Source of the DNA: Prochlorococcus sp. AG-418-M08
GTDB lineage: Bacteria; Cyanobacteriota; Cyanobacteriia; PCC-6307; Cyanobiaceae
Length of the DNA: 64,000 nt
Assembly: GCA_003213955.1 (NCBI GenBank)
Contig: QCMG01000003.1
Coordinates: 73,769 to 137,768 of the forward strand
Reading direction: 5' to 3'
Made by a program: the position numbers and the translations under genes. Numbering within the stretch: the stretch's first letter is position 1; every line of letters starts with the position of its first letter. This document shows positions 38,211 through 48,068 of this stretch, in pieces. The notes beneath the pieces are model-generated. The model had not been told where the DNA came from. It saw nothing but the letters and a program-made list of their open reading frames with translations, and did not search any database.

Positions 38211-38233
38211 AGGATTTTCATCAAGAAAATCCT
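38211..38233 (+). promoter_or_regulatory. 9-bp hairpin in the ftsQ-ftsZ gap
   Basis: AGGATTTTC (38211-38219) and GAAAATCCT (38225-38233) are perfect complements around ATCAA. It lies 60-82 bp before the ftsZ ATG and no T run follows, so a leader structure or regulator site is more likely than a strong terminator. Confidence 0.4.
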
Positions 38234-38292
38234 ACATATTAGCTTAGTCAGTTCATAATGCACCCATTACTAGTATTTGATTTTATTTAGAG

Positions 38293-39408
38293 ATGAGCTT
38301 CGGAAACAATCCAAACTTTGATCAACAAAAAGACATCCTTCCAAGTCAGAATGCCAAAATTGAAGTTATTGGTGTAGGTGGTGGTGGAAGTAATGCTGTA
38401 AACAGGATGATTGATAGTGATCTTGAAGGCGTTTCATTCAGAGTTCTAAATACTGATGCGCAAGCATTATTGCAATCCTCTGCAGAACGAAGAGTTCAAT
38501 TAGGTCAAAACTTAACTAGAGGTCTTGGAGCTGGAGGGAACCCCAGTATTGGACAAAAGGCCGCAGAAGAATCTAGAGAAGAGCTTCAACAAGCATTAGA
38601 AGGATCCGACTTGGTTTTTATAGCAGCAGGAATGGGTGGAGGCACCGGAACAGGAGCAGCTCCAGTTGTAGCTGAAGTTGCAAAGCAAAGCGGCGCATTA
38701 ACTGTGGGCATAGTAACTAAACCATTTTCTTTCGAAGGCAAAAGGAGAATGCGCCAAGCAGAAGAAGGAATTGCAAGATTGGCTGAAAATGTTGATACTC
38801 TAATTGTTATACCAAATGATCGGTTAAAAGAAGTTTCTTCTGGAGCATCTATTCAAGAAGCGTTCAGAAATGCCGATGATGTTTTAAGAATGGGAGTTAA
38901 AGGTATAAGTGAAGTAATTACTCGACCTGGCGAGGTTAATCTTGACTTTGCTGATGTAAGGTCGGTTATGACTGAAGCTGGTACAGCGCTTCTTGGTATG
39001 GGGTTTGGATCTGGAAGATCTAGAGCCATAGAGGCTGCTCAAGCTGCGATTAATAGTCCATTATTAGAGGCTGGAAGAATTGATGGAGCAAAAGGTTGTC
39101 TTGTTAATATCACTGGAGGGATTGATTTGACTCTCGACGATGTAAACGCTGTTGGAGAAGTTATAAGTGATGTCGTAGATCAGGATGCAAATATAATTGT
39201 AGGTCAAGCTGTTAACGAATCAATGGAAGGTGAAATACAAGTTACTGTCATTGCAACAGGTTTCGAAACAAATCAACCTCTTAAACAACAAAGAATGAAA
39301 AACAGATTATCCAGTCAAGGGCTATACAATAACGCTGACAGTAAAGATAATGGAGCTAGTATTCCAGAGTTTTTAAGATTAAGGCAGAATAAAAAGGATA
39401 TAGTATAA
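38293..39408 (+). CDS. ftsZ: Cell division GTPase FtsZ
   Basis: Tubulin homologue forming the division ring, 371 residues. An N-terminal [17 protein letters not shown] precedes the GTP signature GGGTGTG at 115-121, and the T7 loop [12 protein letters not shown] is intact. After a linker, the C-terminal conserved peptide is [12 protein letters not shown]. The ZipN regulator is encoded at 12.9 kb. The promoter must be in the 177-bp gap upstream. Confidence 0.98.
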   Translation: MSFGNNPNFDQQKDILPSQNAKIEVIGVGGGGSNAVNRMIDSDLEGVSFRVLNTDAQALLQSSAERRVQLGQNLTRGLGAGGNPSIGQKAAEESREELQQALEGSDLVFIAAGMGGGTGTGAAPVVAEVAKQSGALTVGIVTKPFSFEGKRRMRQAEEGIARLAENVDTLIVIPNDRLKEVSSGASIQEAFRNADDVLRMGVKGISEVITRPGEVNLDFADVRSVMTEAGTALLGMGFGSGRSRAIEAAQAAINSPLLEAGRIDGAKGCLVNITGGIDLTLDDVNAVGEVISDVVDQDANIIVGQAVNESMEGEIQVTVIATGFETNQPLKQQRMKNRLSSQGLYNNADSKDNGASIPEFLRLRQNKKDIV

Positions 39409-39422
39409 ACGTTGGAATTAAG

Positions 39423-39518
39423 TGACTCGGATATCTCGCCTGCCTCAAGCATCCCTTGTGGCTGCTACCTTCCGGTCCTGACCAGGTTTAGGCGTTAAAA
39501 CCGCGAAAGGCCGAGTCA
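39423..39518 (-). ncRNA. ffs: Signal recognition particle RNA (4.5S, small bacterial type)
   Basis: On the minus strand the conserved SRP apical loop GGTCAGGACCGGAAGGTAGC, close to the E. coli sequence, is seen; outer ends TGACTCGG and CCGAGTCA pair (39423-39430 and 39511-39518). Ends are set by the outer stem, so they may shift by a few bases. Partner of Ffh encoded at 11420-12826. Confidence 0.93.
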
Positions 39519-39562
39519 AATAAATACTAGCAATTTTTGATTAAAAAAGATACATACTTATT

Positions 39563-40336
39563 ATGTTGCCTTCAGAACTAGTTAACTATAAAAAAAATTC
39601 TATCAAAATTATTGCATTAACAGCTTGGGACTCTATATCTGGTTCTCTAGCCGAGCAATCAGGAGCAGATATTGTTCTAGTAGGAGACTCTTTAGCAATG
39701 GTGTGTTTAGGGTATAAATCCACTTTGCCAGTTACCTTGGACAATATGATTTATCATACAAATGCCGTTTCAAGGGGCTTCAACAAAGCACTAGAAGAAC
39801 AGTCTTTATTAGTTTGTGATATGCCTTTTCTTACTTATCAATGCGGAGAAGATAAAGCAGTTGAATATGCCGGAAAAATAATTAAGAACACTTATGCTAA
39901 GGCAGTTAAAGTTGAGGGTGCTGAACCAGAGGTGCAAAATGTCATTTCAAGGTTAATAAGAATGGGAATCCCAGTTATGGGGCATTTAGGACTTACCCCA
40001 CAAAGCTATTTAAATCTGGGATTAAAAAAACAAGGAAATAATTCTGAAAGTCACGAAAAAATCAAAAGGGATGCTTTAGCGCTAGAAAAATTAGGATGTT
40101 TCTCTGTAGTTTTAGAACATATTCCAGAATTACTTGCTAAGGAAATTCAAACCGATTTAGAAATCCCAACCATAGGAATAGGTGCAGGCAATTTTTGTGA
40201 TGGTCAAGTAAGAGTTACGGCTGATTTATTAGGACTTAATGATAAGCAACCTCCATTTTGTAGACCAATTTTTGATGGGAAAAAATATTTTGGGGATAAA
40301 CTAAAAGAATGGGTAGCTAGTGAAAGGCTTAGTTGA
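39563..40336 (+). CDS. panB: 3-methyl-2-oxobutanoate hydroxymethyltransferase
   Basis: Catalyses the first step of pantothenate (CoA) synthesis, 257 residues. Visible are [31 protein letters not shown], the Mg-site motif [19 protein letters not shown] and [14 protein letters not shown]. The end overlaps the convergent hemW gene by 8 bp. Confidence 0.96.
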   Translation: MLPSELVNYKKNSIKIIALTAWDSISGSLAEQSGADIVLVGDSLAMVCLGYKSTLPVTLDNMIYHTNAVSRGFNKALEEQSLLVCDMPFLTYQCGEDKAVEYAGKIIKNTYAKAVKVEGAEPEVQNVISRLIRMGIPVMGHLGLTPQSYLNLGLKKQGNNSESHEKIKRDALALEKLGCFSVVLEHIPELLAKEIQTDLEIPTIGIGAGNFCDGQVRVTADLLGLNDKQPPFCRPIFDGKKYFGDKLKEWVASERLS

Positions 40337-41552
40337 CTTTTTCCCACCATCTAAACATTGAAATAAGAATTTGATTGCTTAATTCCATCCCTTGTGGATC
40401 ACTCAAAAAAAATCTATTTCCTCTATTGACCAAAAGTCCGCTTTCTAAGTATCTTTCCCATTCTTTTAATAATTTTGTTAAGGCTATATCAGATTTTTTT
40501 TTATCCCAATTTTGCTCATTAATTAATTTATGAATATCAATACCCTCTTTAAGTCTCATTCCTAACATTATTTTCTCATCTAATTCTTTATAGATTTTTT
40601 TTTGGTTAACTAGTGAAGGATCTAATTTAATTTCGCATTGCTTGATAACCCATTTTTTATAATCTTTACTAATTCTTGGTCTTGTAAACTTTTCCCCCCA
40701 AGGAGAGCTGGTAGAACCTTGACCAAAACTCCACCATCCTAGACCAGTCCAATAAACTCTATTGTGTCTTGATTGATGACCAGGTAAAGAATAATTTGAA
40801 ATTTCATATCTTGAATAACCTGATTTTTTTAAAAATAAATTTGTAAATTCACTATTTTTAAAAGATTCATCCTCTTTTGGTAATGATAGTTTGCCTAAAT
40901 CAACTAATTTTTTAAAAACAGTACCAGTTTCAATGCTTAAATCATAAATTGATATGTGAGGAGGGCAGAACTTTAACGATTTTCTTAAGTCTTCTTGCCA
41001 TTTTTTACAATCACAACTTGGTAAATTTTGAATCAAATCTAAACTCCAACTTTTTATTAATCCATATTCATATGCTCTTTTTAACCAAAAACAAGATTTC
41101 TCAACATCTTTACTACAATGTCTCCTTCCTGCCTTTTCAAGTATCTGATTATTAAAACTTTGGGCACCAAGACTAAATCTATTAATTCCGGCCTTTATAA
41201 AGCCATGAAGATCATCTTCATCAAAACTAGCAGGGTCAACCTCCATTGTAATTTCAGCACCATAATCTATTTTATAATTATCCTTAAAAAGATTTATTAA
41301 ATCTTTGATTTGCAAAGGATTTAAAATTGAAGGAGTTCCTCCACCGATATAAATTGTTGAAAGCGGAGATTTATGTTTAATTGATAATATTTCTTTACTT
41401 AAATAGTTCAAATATTCTTTTACAGATTTACTTCCATAGCCATTTAAGCTTTCAATATTATTGCCAAGAGGTATCACTGCAAAATCACAATAGAAGCATC
41501 TTCTATGGCAAAAAGGTATATGCACGTAAGCACTTCTTGGAAACTTTTTCAT
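40329..41552 (-). CDS. hemW: Radical SAM heme chaperone HemW
   Basis: 407 residues. Cluster motif is [10 protein letters not shown] (15-24), CX3CX2CXF, which lacks the extra Cys of true HemN and so points to Hem[23 protein letters not shown] and [12 protein letters not shown] blocks follow, with a C-terminal HemN domain. HemW inserts heme into respiratory and photosynthetic cytochromes. Convergent with panB. Confidence 0.92.
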   Translation of the reverse strand: MKKFPRSAYVHIPFCHRRCFYCDFAVIPLGNNIESLNGYGSKSVKEYLNYLSKEILSIKHKSPLSTIYIGGGTPSILNPLQIKDLINLFKDNYKIDYGAEITMEVDPASFDEDDLHGFIKAGINRFSLGAQSFNNQILEKAGRRHCSKDVEKSCFWLKRAYEYGLIKSWSLDLIQNLPSCDCKKWQEDLRKSLKFCPPHISIYDLSIETGTVFKKLVDLGKLSLPKEDESFKNSEFTNLFLKKSGYSRYEISNYSLPGHQSRHNRVYWTGLGWWSFGQGSTSSPWGEKFTRPRISKDYKKWVIKQCEIKLDPSLVNQKKIYKELDEKIMLGMRLKEGIDIHKLINEQNWDKKKSDIALTKLLKEWERYLESGLLVNRGNRFFLSDPQGMELSNQILISMFRWWEKVN

Positions 41553-41648
41553 AATTTAAATAAAGTTTTAAGCTTAAAAAAATCTAGTAAGGGGTTTAAA
41601 AAAAAAATCTTTATTTACTCAATTAATAAATCCTAGTAGATTATATAT

Positions 41649-42758
41649 ATGACAGATATTTTAGTACTAATTTTATTTGTATTGTCCGGAGCAGCGTCAG
41701 GCTGGCTTGGTGTTGACCTTTTACCAGTAGACGTTCTTAAAGAAGTCTCAAATATTGAGGGATTTAGAATTGTACTAGCAATTATTGGGTTTTTTATTGG
41801 ATTAGCGGCAGGCTTCGTATTCCTGCAGCTCAGAAAGACATTCCTAGATCAAATACGTACGATGCCCACTGATTTACTCATAAGTAGATCAGTAGGCTTA
41901 ATTTTAGGATTACTTGTTGCTAATTTACTCCTTGCACCAATATTATTAATTCCATTTCCAAGAGAAGTTTTTTTTGCAAAACCCTTAGCAGCTATTCTTA
42001 GTAATTTTTTCTTTGGGGCACTTGGATATAAATTAGCTGATACTCACGGCAGAACCTTATTAAGATTATTTAACCCAAATAATACTGATGCATATTTAGT
42101 TAATGAAGGAATACTTCCAGCCGCAAGCCCAAAAATTCTTGATACAAGTGTAATTATAGATGGCAGAATAAATGGTTTATTAAGCTGCGGCTTATTAGAA
42201 GGTCAATTAATCGTCGCTCAAAGTGTAATTGATGAGCTACAAACTTTGGCTGACTCAAGTAGTAATGAAAAAAGAGCTAAAGGAAGAAGAGGACTTAAAT
42301 TATTAAAAGAACTTAGAGAACTATACGGAAGGCGACTTGTTATAAACCCAACCAAGTATGAGGGAAATGGAGTAGATGAAAAACTTCTAAGAATTGCTGA
42401 GGATATGACAGGTACTTTAATTACTGCAGACTATAATCTCTCTCAGATCGCTGAAGTAAAAGAATTAAAAGTTATGAATTTGAGCGATTTAGTGATTGCT
42501 TTAAGGCCAGAAGTACAACCAGGAGAATCACTAAATATAAAAATTGTTAGAGAAGGGAAAGAAAAAATGCAAGGAATTGGATATTTAGATGATGGGACAA
42601 TGGTCGTTATTGATGATGCGAAGAAATTTGTTGGCGATAGATTAGACATAGTTATTACTGGTGCATTGCAAACACCAACTGGAAGAATGGTATTTGGAAA
42701 ACTCATAAATAATCCTGAGTCAAACAAATCTTTTAAATCTCCAGCGACACAGGGCTAA
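41649..42758 (+). CDS. PIN/TRAM domain membrane protein (YacL-like)
   Basis: 369 residues. Four hydrophobic helices (about 1-145) lead to a PIN nuclease domain with ILDTSVIIDGRING, DELQTLAD and LITADYNLSQIAE, then a C-terminal TRAM domain starting PGESLNIKIVREGKE. The order is that of B. subtilis YacL, a probable membrane-bound ribonuclease. All acidic PIN residues appear present. It is followed by clpR after 31 bp. Confidence 0.9.
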   Translation: MTDILVLILFVLSGAASGWLGVDLLPVDVLKEVSNIEGFRIVLAIIGFFIGLAAGFVFLQLRKTFLDQIRTMPTDLLISRSVGLILGLLVANLLLAPILLIPFPREVFFAKPLAAILSNFFFGALGYKLADTHGRTLLRLFNPNNTDAYLVNEGILPAASPKILDTSVIIDGRINGLLSCGLLEGQLIVAQSVIDELQTLADSSSNEKRAKGRRGLKLLKELRELYGRRLVINPTKYEGNGVDEKLLRIAEDMTGTLITADYNLSQIAEVKELKVMNLSDLVIALRPEVQPGESLNIKIVREGKEKMQGIGYLDDGTMVVIDDAKKFVGDRLDIVITGALQTPTGRMVFGKLINNPESNKSFKSPATQG

Positions 42759-42789
42759 ATCTAGCTAGAATCAATTCAGTGTTTATTCT

Positions 42790-43461
42790 GTGGAACATAT
42801 GACTGTATCTGCTCCTTATTACGGCGAGAATACCGCTATGAGGACTCCACCACCAGATTTACCTTCTCTTCTTTTGAAGGAAAGAATTGTGTATCTAGGT
42901 CTTCCCTTATTTTCTGATGATGACGCAAAAAGGCAATTAGGAATGGATGTTACAGAGCTCATAATTGCTCAACTACTTTATTTGGAATTTGATGATCCAG
43001 ATAAACCTATTTACTTTTATATCAATTCAACAGGTACTAGTTGGTATACAGGTGATGCGGTTGGTTTTGAAACGGAGGCTTTCGCTATTTGCGATACTAT
43101 CAACTACATCAAACCACCTATACATACAATTTGTATTGGCCAAGCAATGGGAACTGCGGCAGTAATTCTATCTTCCGGAACAAAAGGTCATAGAGCAGCT
43201 CTTCCACATGCTTCTATTGTTCTTCACCAACCCATCAGTGGTGCAAGAGGTCAAGCAACTGATATCCAGATAAGAGCAGAAGAGGTATTAAAAAATAAAA
43301 AATCAATGCTTGAGATTTTATCTCAAAACACTGGTAAAAGTGTTGAAGAGCTTTCAAAAGATTCTGACAGGATGAGTTATCTTAATCCTCAAGAAGCTTT
43401 AGATTATGGAGTTATTGATAGAATACTCACAAGCCAAAAGGATTTACCCAATTCAATTTAA
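42790..43461 (+). CDS. clpR: ClpR: inactive ClpP-like subunit
   Basis: 223 residues, GTG start (an ATG lies three codons later). The nucleophile position has Gly121 in GQAMGTAAV, where ClpP has Ser in GLAASMGA, while His146 (SIVLHQP) is kept. An insert (TGTSWYTGDAVGFETEAFA) at 81-99 is characteristic of ClpR. It is expected to form the mixed ClpR-ClpP3 ring of cyanobacteria with the next gene. Confidence 0.95.
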   Translation: MEHMTVSAPYYGENTAMRTPPPDLPSLLLKERIVYLGLPLFSDDDAKRQLGMDVTELIIAQLLYLEFDDPDKPIYFYINSTGTSWYTGDAVGFETEAFAICDTINYIKPPIHTICIGQAMGTAAVILSSGTKGHRAALPHASIVLHQPISGARGQATDIQIRAEEVLKNKKSMLEILSQNTGKSVEELSKDSDRMSYLNPQEALDYGVIDRILTSQKDLPNSI

Positions 43462-43494
43462 CATTTACTTTTAACTAATTTCTCTTTTAAAATT

Positions 43495-44100
43495 ATGCCA
43501 ATAGGAACTCCAAGCGTGCCTTATAGACTTCCAGGAAGTCAATATGAAAGGTGGGTAGATATTTATACAAGATTAGGTGTCGAGAGGATTTTATTTCTAG
43601 GTCAAGAAGTAAATGATGGCATTGCAAATAGCCTAGTTGCTCAAATGCTCTACCTCGACTCAGATGATAATTCAAAACCTATTTACCTTTACATAAATAG
43701 TCCTGGGGGATCAGTCACTGCTGGTTTGGCAATTTATGACACTATTAAATATGTAAAAAGTGATGTGGTCACTATATGCGTAGGTCTCGCAGCGTCAATG
43801 GGAGCATTTTTATTAGGCGCTGGCACTAAAGGTAAAAGAGTTGCTCTCCCTCATAGCCGAATTATGATTCATCAACCACTTGGTGGAACATCACAACGTC
43901 AGGCGAGTGATATTGAGATAGAAGCTAGAGAAATACTAAGAATTAAAGATATGTTGAACAAATCAATGGCTGATATGACTGGGCAATCATTTGAAAAAAT
44001 CGAAAAAGATACTGATAGAGATTATTTTCTTAGTGCAGAGGAAGCTAAAAATTATGGACTAATTGATAGAGTAATTTCACATCCAAGTGAGGCTAACTAG
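43495..44100 (+). CDS. clpP: ATP-dependent Clp protease proteolytic subunit (ClpP3 type)
   Basis: 201 residues with catalytic Ser101 (GLAASMGAF) and His126 ([10 protein letters not shown]). The motif [18 protein letters not shown] is standard. Downstream of clpR by 33 bp, so both are probably cotranscribed and make the housekeeping ClpR/P3 proteolytic core used with ClpC. Confidence 0.96.
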   Translation: MPIGTPSVPYRLPGSQYERWVDIYTRLGVERILFLGQEVNDGIANSLVAQMLYLDSDDNSKPIYLYINSPGGSVTAGLAIYDTIKYVKSDVVTICVGLAASMGAFLLGAGTKGKRVALPHSRIMIHQPLGGTSQRQASDIEIEAREILRIKDMLNKSMADMTGQSFEKIEKDTDRDYFLSAEEAKNYGLIDRVISHPSEAN

Positions 44101-44213
44101 CTCTAAGGCTTAAATCATATATAAAAATTGATTCTTAAATGAGCAATTATATGGTTTATTTACACGTTTAATGTCTAAAATATTAATTATCGAAAGTTAA
44201 GAAACCACATCTA

Positions 44214-45203
44214 ATGACACAACTCTTTTATGACACAGATGCAGACCTAAGCCTTTTAAGTAATAAAACTATCGCAATAATCGGATATGGTTCACAAGGT
44301 CATGCACATGCTTTAAATCTTAAAGACAGTGGAATGGATGTGATTGTAGGGTTATATAAAGGTAGTAAATCAGAAAGCAAAGCTATTAATGATGGTTTAG
44401 AAGTGCTTAATGTTTCTGAGGCTTGTGAAAAAGCAGATTGGATTATGATTCTGCTTCCAGATGAGTTCCAAAAAGATGTTTACCTTAAAGAAATAGAACC
44501 AAATTTAAAAGAGGGTAAGATATTAAGTTTTGCTCATGGATTTAATATAAGATTCGGCCTTATAAAACCACCTAATTTTGTCGACGTTGTGATGATTGCG
44601 CCAAAAGGTCCTGGTCACACTGTTCGATGGGAATATCAAAACGGACAAGGAGTTCCTGCTCTATTTGCAGTAGAACAGGATTATTCTGGTAATGCAAGAG
44701 CATTAGCGATGGCCTATGCAAAGGGCATTGGAGGAACAAGGGCAGGGATTCTTGAAACAAATTTTAAAGAAGAAACAGAAACAGATCTATTTGGGGAACA
44801 AGCTGTTTTATGTGGAGGTTTATCAGAACTTGTTAAGTCAGGATTTGAAACTCTCGTTGAGGCAGGATATCAGCCCGAACTGGCATATTTTGAGTGTTTA
44901 CATGAAGTAAAGCTAATTGTGGATCTAATGGTTAAGGGAGGGTTATCTCAAATGAGAGATTCAATTTCAAATACCGCAGAATATGGTGATTATGTTAGCG
45001 GCAAAAGACTTATAAATAGTGATACAAAAAAAGAAATGCAGAAAATTCTAAAAGATATTCAAGATGGTACTTTTGCTAATAATTTTGTTGCTGAATGTGA
45101 CAAGAACAAACCATTAATGACTAAGCTAAGAGCAGAAAATTCTCAACATGAAATAGAAAAAGTTGGTAAAGGTCTGCGTGCTATGTTCAGTTGGCTGAAG
45201 TAA
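44214..45203 (+). CDS. ilvC: Ketol-acid reductoisomerase (NADP+)
   Basis: Branched-chain amino acid synthesis, 329 residues (class I, short form). NADPH motif [18 protein letters not shown] (22-39), then [18 protein letters not shown] and the metal-binding helices [17 protein letters not shown] and [10 protein letters not shown]. Its stop overlaps cobD by 13 bp. Confidence 0.97.
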   Translation: MTQLFYDTDADLSLLSNKTIAIIGYGSQGHAHALNLKDSGMDVIVGLYKGSKSESKAINDGLEVLNVSEACEKADWIMILLPDEFQKDVYLKEIEPNLKEGKILSFAHGFNIRFGLIKPPNFVDVVMIAPKGPGHTVRWEYQNGQGVPALFAVEQDYSGNARALAMAYAKGIGGTRAGILETNFKEETETDLFGEQAVLCGGLSELVKSGFETLVEAGYQPELAYFECLHEVKLIVDLMVKGGLSQMRDSISNTAEYGDYVSGKRLINSDTKKEMQKILKDIQDGTFANNFVAECDKNKPLMTKLRAENSQHEIEKVGKGLRAMFSWLK

Positions 45204-46204
45204 ATTTATTTTTAATATTTATTGGCTCGATTGGTTTTGATCTTTTAATTGGTGATCCAAGGTTTATAATCCATCCTGTCCAATTCATTGGAAAATATAT
45301 TAATTTAACGAGTAATTTTTTTATACATAATTTCAAGGAGCATAAGAACATATTATTTTGGGGAGGATTATTTATTGCATTTTCCACTATAGGAATTAGC
45401 TTTTTGATTGGTAAATTTATTGAATTAATTTTTCTTCAATCAAAAAGTAATTTTGTTTTTGGAATATTAATCTTCTTAGGTTTATCAAGTTGTATAGCAT
45501 CAAAAAGTCTTACTTCAAGCGTAAAAGAAATTTCTAACCTCATAAGCAACACAATAATTGATAAAAAAACTGAAAAATTAGTAAGAGAAAAAGTTCAAAG
45601 AATTGTAAGTAGAGATGTGAGTTTATCTTCTTTAGACCATCTTTTGAGATCAAGTAGTGAAAGTCTTACCGAAAATTCAGTTGATGGGATTTTTGGCCCA
45701 CTTTTTTGGATATTTGTTGGAATAGTTTTTATGAAATTTTCAATTTTTCTTCCAGGCCCTTTATCCCTTGGCTTTTCATATAAAGCTATAAGTACTTTGG
45801 ATTCAATGATCGGATATAAGTATGATGAATATAAATATCTAGGATTTATAAGTGCAAAAATTGAAGATTATTCAACCTTCTTTCCAGCTAGATTAGTTTT
45901 ATTTACCTTACCTTTGGTTAGTTCTAAGATTAAAAAATATTTTTCAATAATTAAAAAAAGTTATTTTGATGGAAGGAAATATGATTCTCCCAATTCTGGT
46001 ATTTCAGAGGCAATTTTTGCATATACGTCCAACATAAAATTAGGAGGCAAAAGTAAATATAAGGATAAAATAGTTGAAAAGCCAATTATTAATTGTAATG
46101 GTGATATTTGCACAAAAGAAAAAATTAATCTTATTTGTCAATTAATTTTAAGGCTTCAATTATTATGGATAATATTTTTTACCTTAATTTTCTTCAATAT
46201 TTAA
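45191..46204 (+). CDS. cobD: Adenosylcobinamide-phosphate synthase (CbiB/CobD)
   Basis: 337-residue integral membrane enzyme of cobalamin synthesis that attaches the aminopropanol arm. N-terminal [20 protein letters not shown] (13-32) and central [21 protein letters not shown] and [17 protein letters not shown] are signature blocks. The start is TTG at 45191, in the last codons of ilvC. Prochlorococcus makes pseudocobalamin, so the lower-ligand chemistry may differ. Confidence 0.9.
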   Translation: MAEVNLFLIFIGSIGFDLLIGDPRFIIHPVQFIGKYINLTSNFFIHNFKEHKNILFWGGLFIAFSTIGISFLIGKFIELIFLQSKSNFVFGILIFLGLSSCIASKSLTSSVKEISNLISNTIIDKKTEKLVREKVQRIVSRDVSLSSLDHLLRSSSESLTENSVDGIFGPLFWIFVGIVFMKFSIFLPGPLSLGFSYKAISTLDSMIGYKYDEYKYLGFISAKIEDYSTFFPARLVLFTLPLVSSKIKKYFSIIKKSYFDGRKYDSPNSGISEAIFAYTSNIKLGGKSKYKDKIVEKPIINCNGDICTKEKINLICQLILRLQLLWIIFFTLIFFNI

Positions 46205-46261
46205 ATTCAAATTCAATGAAATTTGTTTAAAATCATTATTATTAACAAAAAGACACTTTAC

Positions 46262-46504
46262 ATGACAGAAGAAAATTCTCCTGAAAAAAATCCAAATGAA
46301 GATTTAGATAATAAATCTACTTACAGTCAATATTCCAAGTGGGTTGATAATCAAGGAGATGATGTAAAGAATGTTTTTGGATTTAATAGTAGTGCAGAAC
46401 TTGTTAACGGCAGAGCAGCCATGATCGGATTTCTTATGCTTATATTGACAGAATTAGTTTTTAGAGGGAGACCTGTGACTTCCTCAATATTTGGTATAAA
46501 TTAA
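46262..46504 (+). CDS. hli: High-light-inducible protein (Hli/Scp)
   Basis: The ATG at 46262 gives 80 residues; a TTG at 46223 adds 13 unsupported ones. A polar, acidic N-terminus precedes the one-helix chlorophyll-binding motif SSAELVNGRAAMIGFLMLIL, with the conserved E, N, R. Such proteins bind chlorophyll and carotenoid in photoprotection. 2 bp from the following 70-aa gene. Confidence 0.93.
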   Translation: MTEENSPEKNPNEDLDNKSTYSQYSKWVDNQGDDVKNVFGFNSSAELVNGRAAMIGFLMLILTELVFRGRPVTSSIFGIN

Positions 46505-46506
46505 AA

Positions 46507-46719
46507 ATGGAAGAAAAAAAATCTAATCCATTAAAAATATTTCTCTATATATCTGCTTGGGTAATAATTTGGGGAACATTAGGTTCCTTCGTAGATTATC
46601 CTCTATATAAAAATAAAATCTACCTAGAAGGTAGCATATACCAATATCTTACTTTTATAATCACAGGAATAATATCAATTTTGAGCGCCAGATTCTTTTA
46701 TAAAAAAATTAAGCTATAA
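46507..46719 (+). CDS. Small two-helix membrane protein downstream of hli
   Basis: 70 residues with two hydrophobic helices (LKIFLYISAWVIIWGTLGSF and YLTFIITGIISILSARFF) joined by a polar loop. It starts 2 bp after the hli stop and so is probably cotranscribed. No family recognised. A role near Hli or thylakoid membranes is only inference from location. Confidence 0.7.
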   Translation: MEEKKSNPLKIFLYISAWVIIWGTLGSFVDYPLYKNKIYLEGSIYQYLTFIITGIISILSARFFYKKIKL

Positions 46720-46971
46720 AAACTTATACCTAAATTTTTTAATAATTTTTGCTGGTTCTGAGTTATCTCGAGTTTCATAAAGAATCCACTGATGAGTTTC
46801 AGTATCATGATCACAACCTAAACTTCCTGATTGTTCAGAAAAATTAAAAAGATATGAATGACATGACTGATCTGCCTCAAATGCAGAGTCATAGCCAGTT
46901 AAAAAGTATATTAAAAATCCAATAATTACTAGCGATAAAACTACCTGAAAAAATAAACTAACTATTTTCAT
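46714..46971 (-). CDS. Hypothetical protein with N-terminal transmembrane helix, 85 aa
   Basis: N-terminal helix (LFFQVVLSLVIIGFLIYFLTG, shown in pieces SLFFQVVLSL and VIIGFLIYFL) then a soluble part with two cysteines (QSCHSYLF and GCDHDTET) that could form a disulfide, and a basic end. Convergent with the 70-aa gene (6-bp overlap). Not recognised. Confidence 0.6.
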   Translation of the reverse strand: MKIVSLFFQVVLSLVIIGFLIYFLTGYDSAFEADQSCHSYLFNFSEQSGSLGCDHDTETHQWILYETRDNSEPAKIIKKFRYKFL

Positions 46972-47030
46972 AAATTTCTTATCAAAATTTTAATATATCA
47001 TTTCTAAAAATCCTTCGGTCAAAAATAAAG

Positions 47031-47276
47031 TTATCTGCCAACATTAAAAATAAAATCATGGAAATCTTGATTATTAAGATACAAAATAACCAAAAGAACT
47101 AAAACTATATTTAAACCCAACACAATTGAACCAAATATATTTATCTGCTTTTTACCTGGTAAGGTATAAGTCAATTTTTTTCCTTTAAGAAAAGAAGCTA
47201 AGCCTTTTTTCTCTTTTTTTAAGTCTTTAAAAGGTTCATTATTCTTAACCTTGCTTTCTGAAAACCCTTTTACCAT
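47031..47276 (-). CDS. Hypothetical single-helix membrane protein, 81 aa
   Basis: Starts ATG 47276. A lysine-rich cytoplasmic segment (KDLKKEKKGLASFLKGKK) is followed by a C-terminal helix (IFGSIVLGLNIVLVLLVILYL) and a short tail. It is one of three minus-strand small genes downstream of HU. The family is unknown to me; the topology is N-in with one span. Confidence 0.6.
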   Translation of the reverse strand: MVKGFSESKVKNNEPFKDLKKEKKGLASFLKGKKLTYTLPGKKQINIFGSIVLGLNIVLVLLVILYLNNQDFHDFIFNVGR

Positions 47277-47330
47277 TTCACCCTAAAAAACAAATCAATA
47301 ATATTCTAAATTTAAACTTTTTCTCAAGAA

Positions 47331-47660
47331 TTAACAATTTTTAATCACATATGGAATCATTATTACTTTTTTATTTTTTTTTAATTTTTTAAAATGATAG
47401 GATTCAATTAATTCTGTCTGCAAACCCAAAATACTTGCCTGACATTTATATCTGTTTTGTTCAGATTTAATTAATTGTATTTTCTCCATTTCAAAAAATA
47501 ATTTATTACAAGCTTTATATTGAGAATCTTTAAAGCATTCATTTGATTTTCTTAAAATCTCCGATTTAGTTAGCAGTTTTTCAGCAAAAATAGGATTTGA
47601 TAATAAAACAAAAAAAAGGGGAAGGAAACTTATCAATTTTTTGTAATTAAAAATTATCAA
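47331..47660 (-). CDS. Hypothetical exported protein, 109 aa
   Basis: Starts TTG at 47660. Signal peptide LISFLPLFFVLLSNPIFAEK with an FAEK-like cleavage point near residue 27, then a mature part of about 82 residues with four cysteines (SNECFKD, YKACNKLF, YKCQAS and a C-terminal Cys), likely disulfides. No recognised family. Codon use is normal. Confidence 0.6.
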   Translation of the reverse strand: MIIFNYKKLISFLPLFFVLLSNPIFAEKLLTKSEILRKSNECFKDSQYKACNKLFFEMEKIQLIKSEQNRYKCQASILGLQTELIESYHFKKLKKNKKVIMIPYVIKNC

Positions 47661-47733
47661 AATATTTATAAACTAGCTCGTTATGACATGTTAATAATGG
47701 TTTTAAAAAATAGTCAATCCATTGTTTCAATAT

Positions 47734-47760
47734 AAAAAAAAAGGTGCTCGAAAGAGCACC
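47734..47760 (-). terminator. Intrinsic terminator of HU
   Basis: On the minus strand GGTGCTC and GAGCACC (47743-47760) form a 7-bp stem with a 4-nt TTTC loop, followed by a run of nine T. It lies about 32 bp past the HU stop. Confidence 0.85.
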
Positions 47761-47792
47761 CAAAATCAGGACAAATTAAGCTAGAAAAAATA

Positions 47793-48068
47793 TTAGCCTT
47801 GAACCCTATCCTTAAAAAGTTTTCCAGCTGAAAATGTAGGAACTCTTTTAGCGGGTATCGCAATTTTTTCACCTGTTTTAGGGTTTAAGCCCTGTCTAGC
47901 AGAACGGTCCCTTGGCTCAAAAGAACCAAATCCTAGTATGGAGACTTTTTTGCCTTCCACTACTGAATCAACAATCGTTTCAATAGCTGCATCAACAACT
48001 AAAGATACATCTGTTTTTGTGAGCTCAGTACGAGCAGCAACAAGATTTACTAAATCAGCTTTGTTCAT
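47793..48068 (-). CDS. hupB: DNA-binding protein HU
   Basis: 91-residue histone-like nucleoid protein. MNKADLVNLVAARTELTKTD opening, GFGSFEPRDRSARQGLNPKTG DNA-binding beta arm (in two parts, with the Pro in the arm tip region), and FSAGKLFKDRV end. Own terminator downstream. A 570-bp noncoding interval precedes it. Confidence 0.97.
   Translation of the reverse strand: MNKADLVNLVAARTELTKTDVSLVVDAAIETIVDSVVEGKKVSILGFGSFEPRDRSARQGLNPKTGEKIAIPAKRVPTFSAGKLFKDRVQG

Noticed and set aside
46223-46261. TTG start extending the Hli protein
   Set aside because: The polar Hli N-terminus starts well at ATG 46262 and the extra residues look like untranslated sequence.
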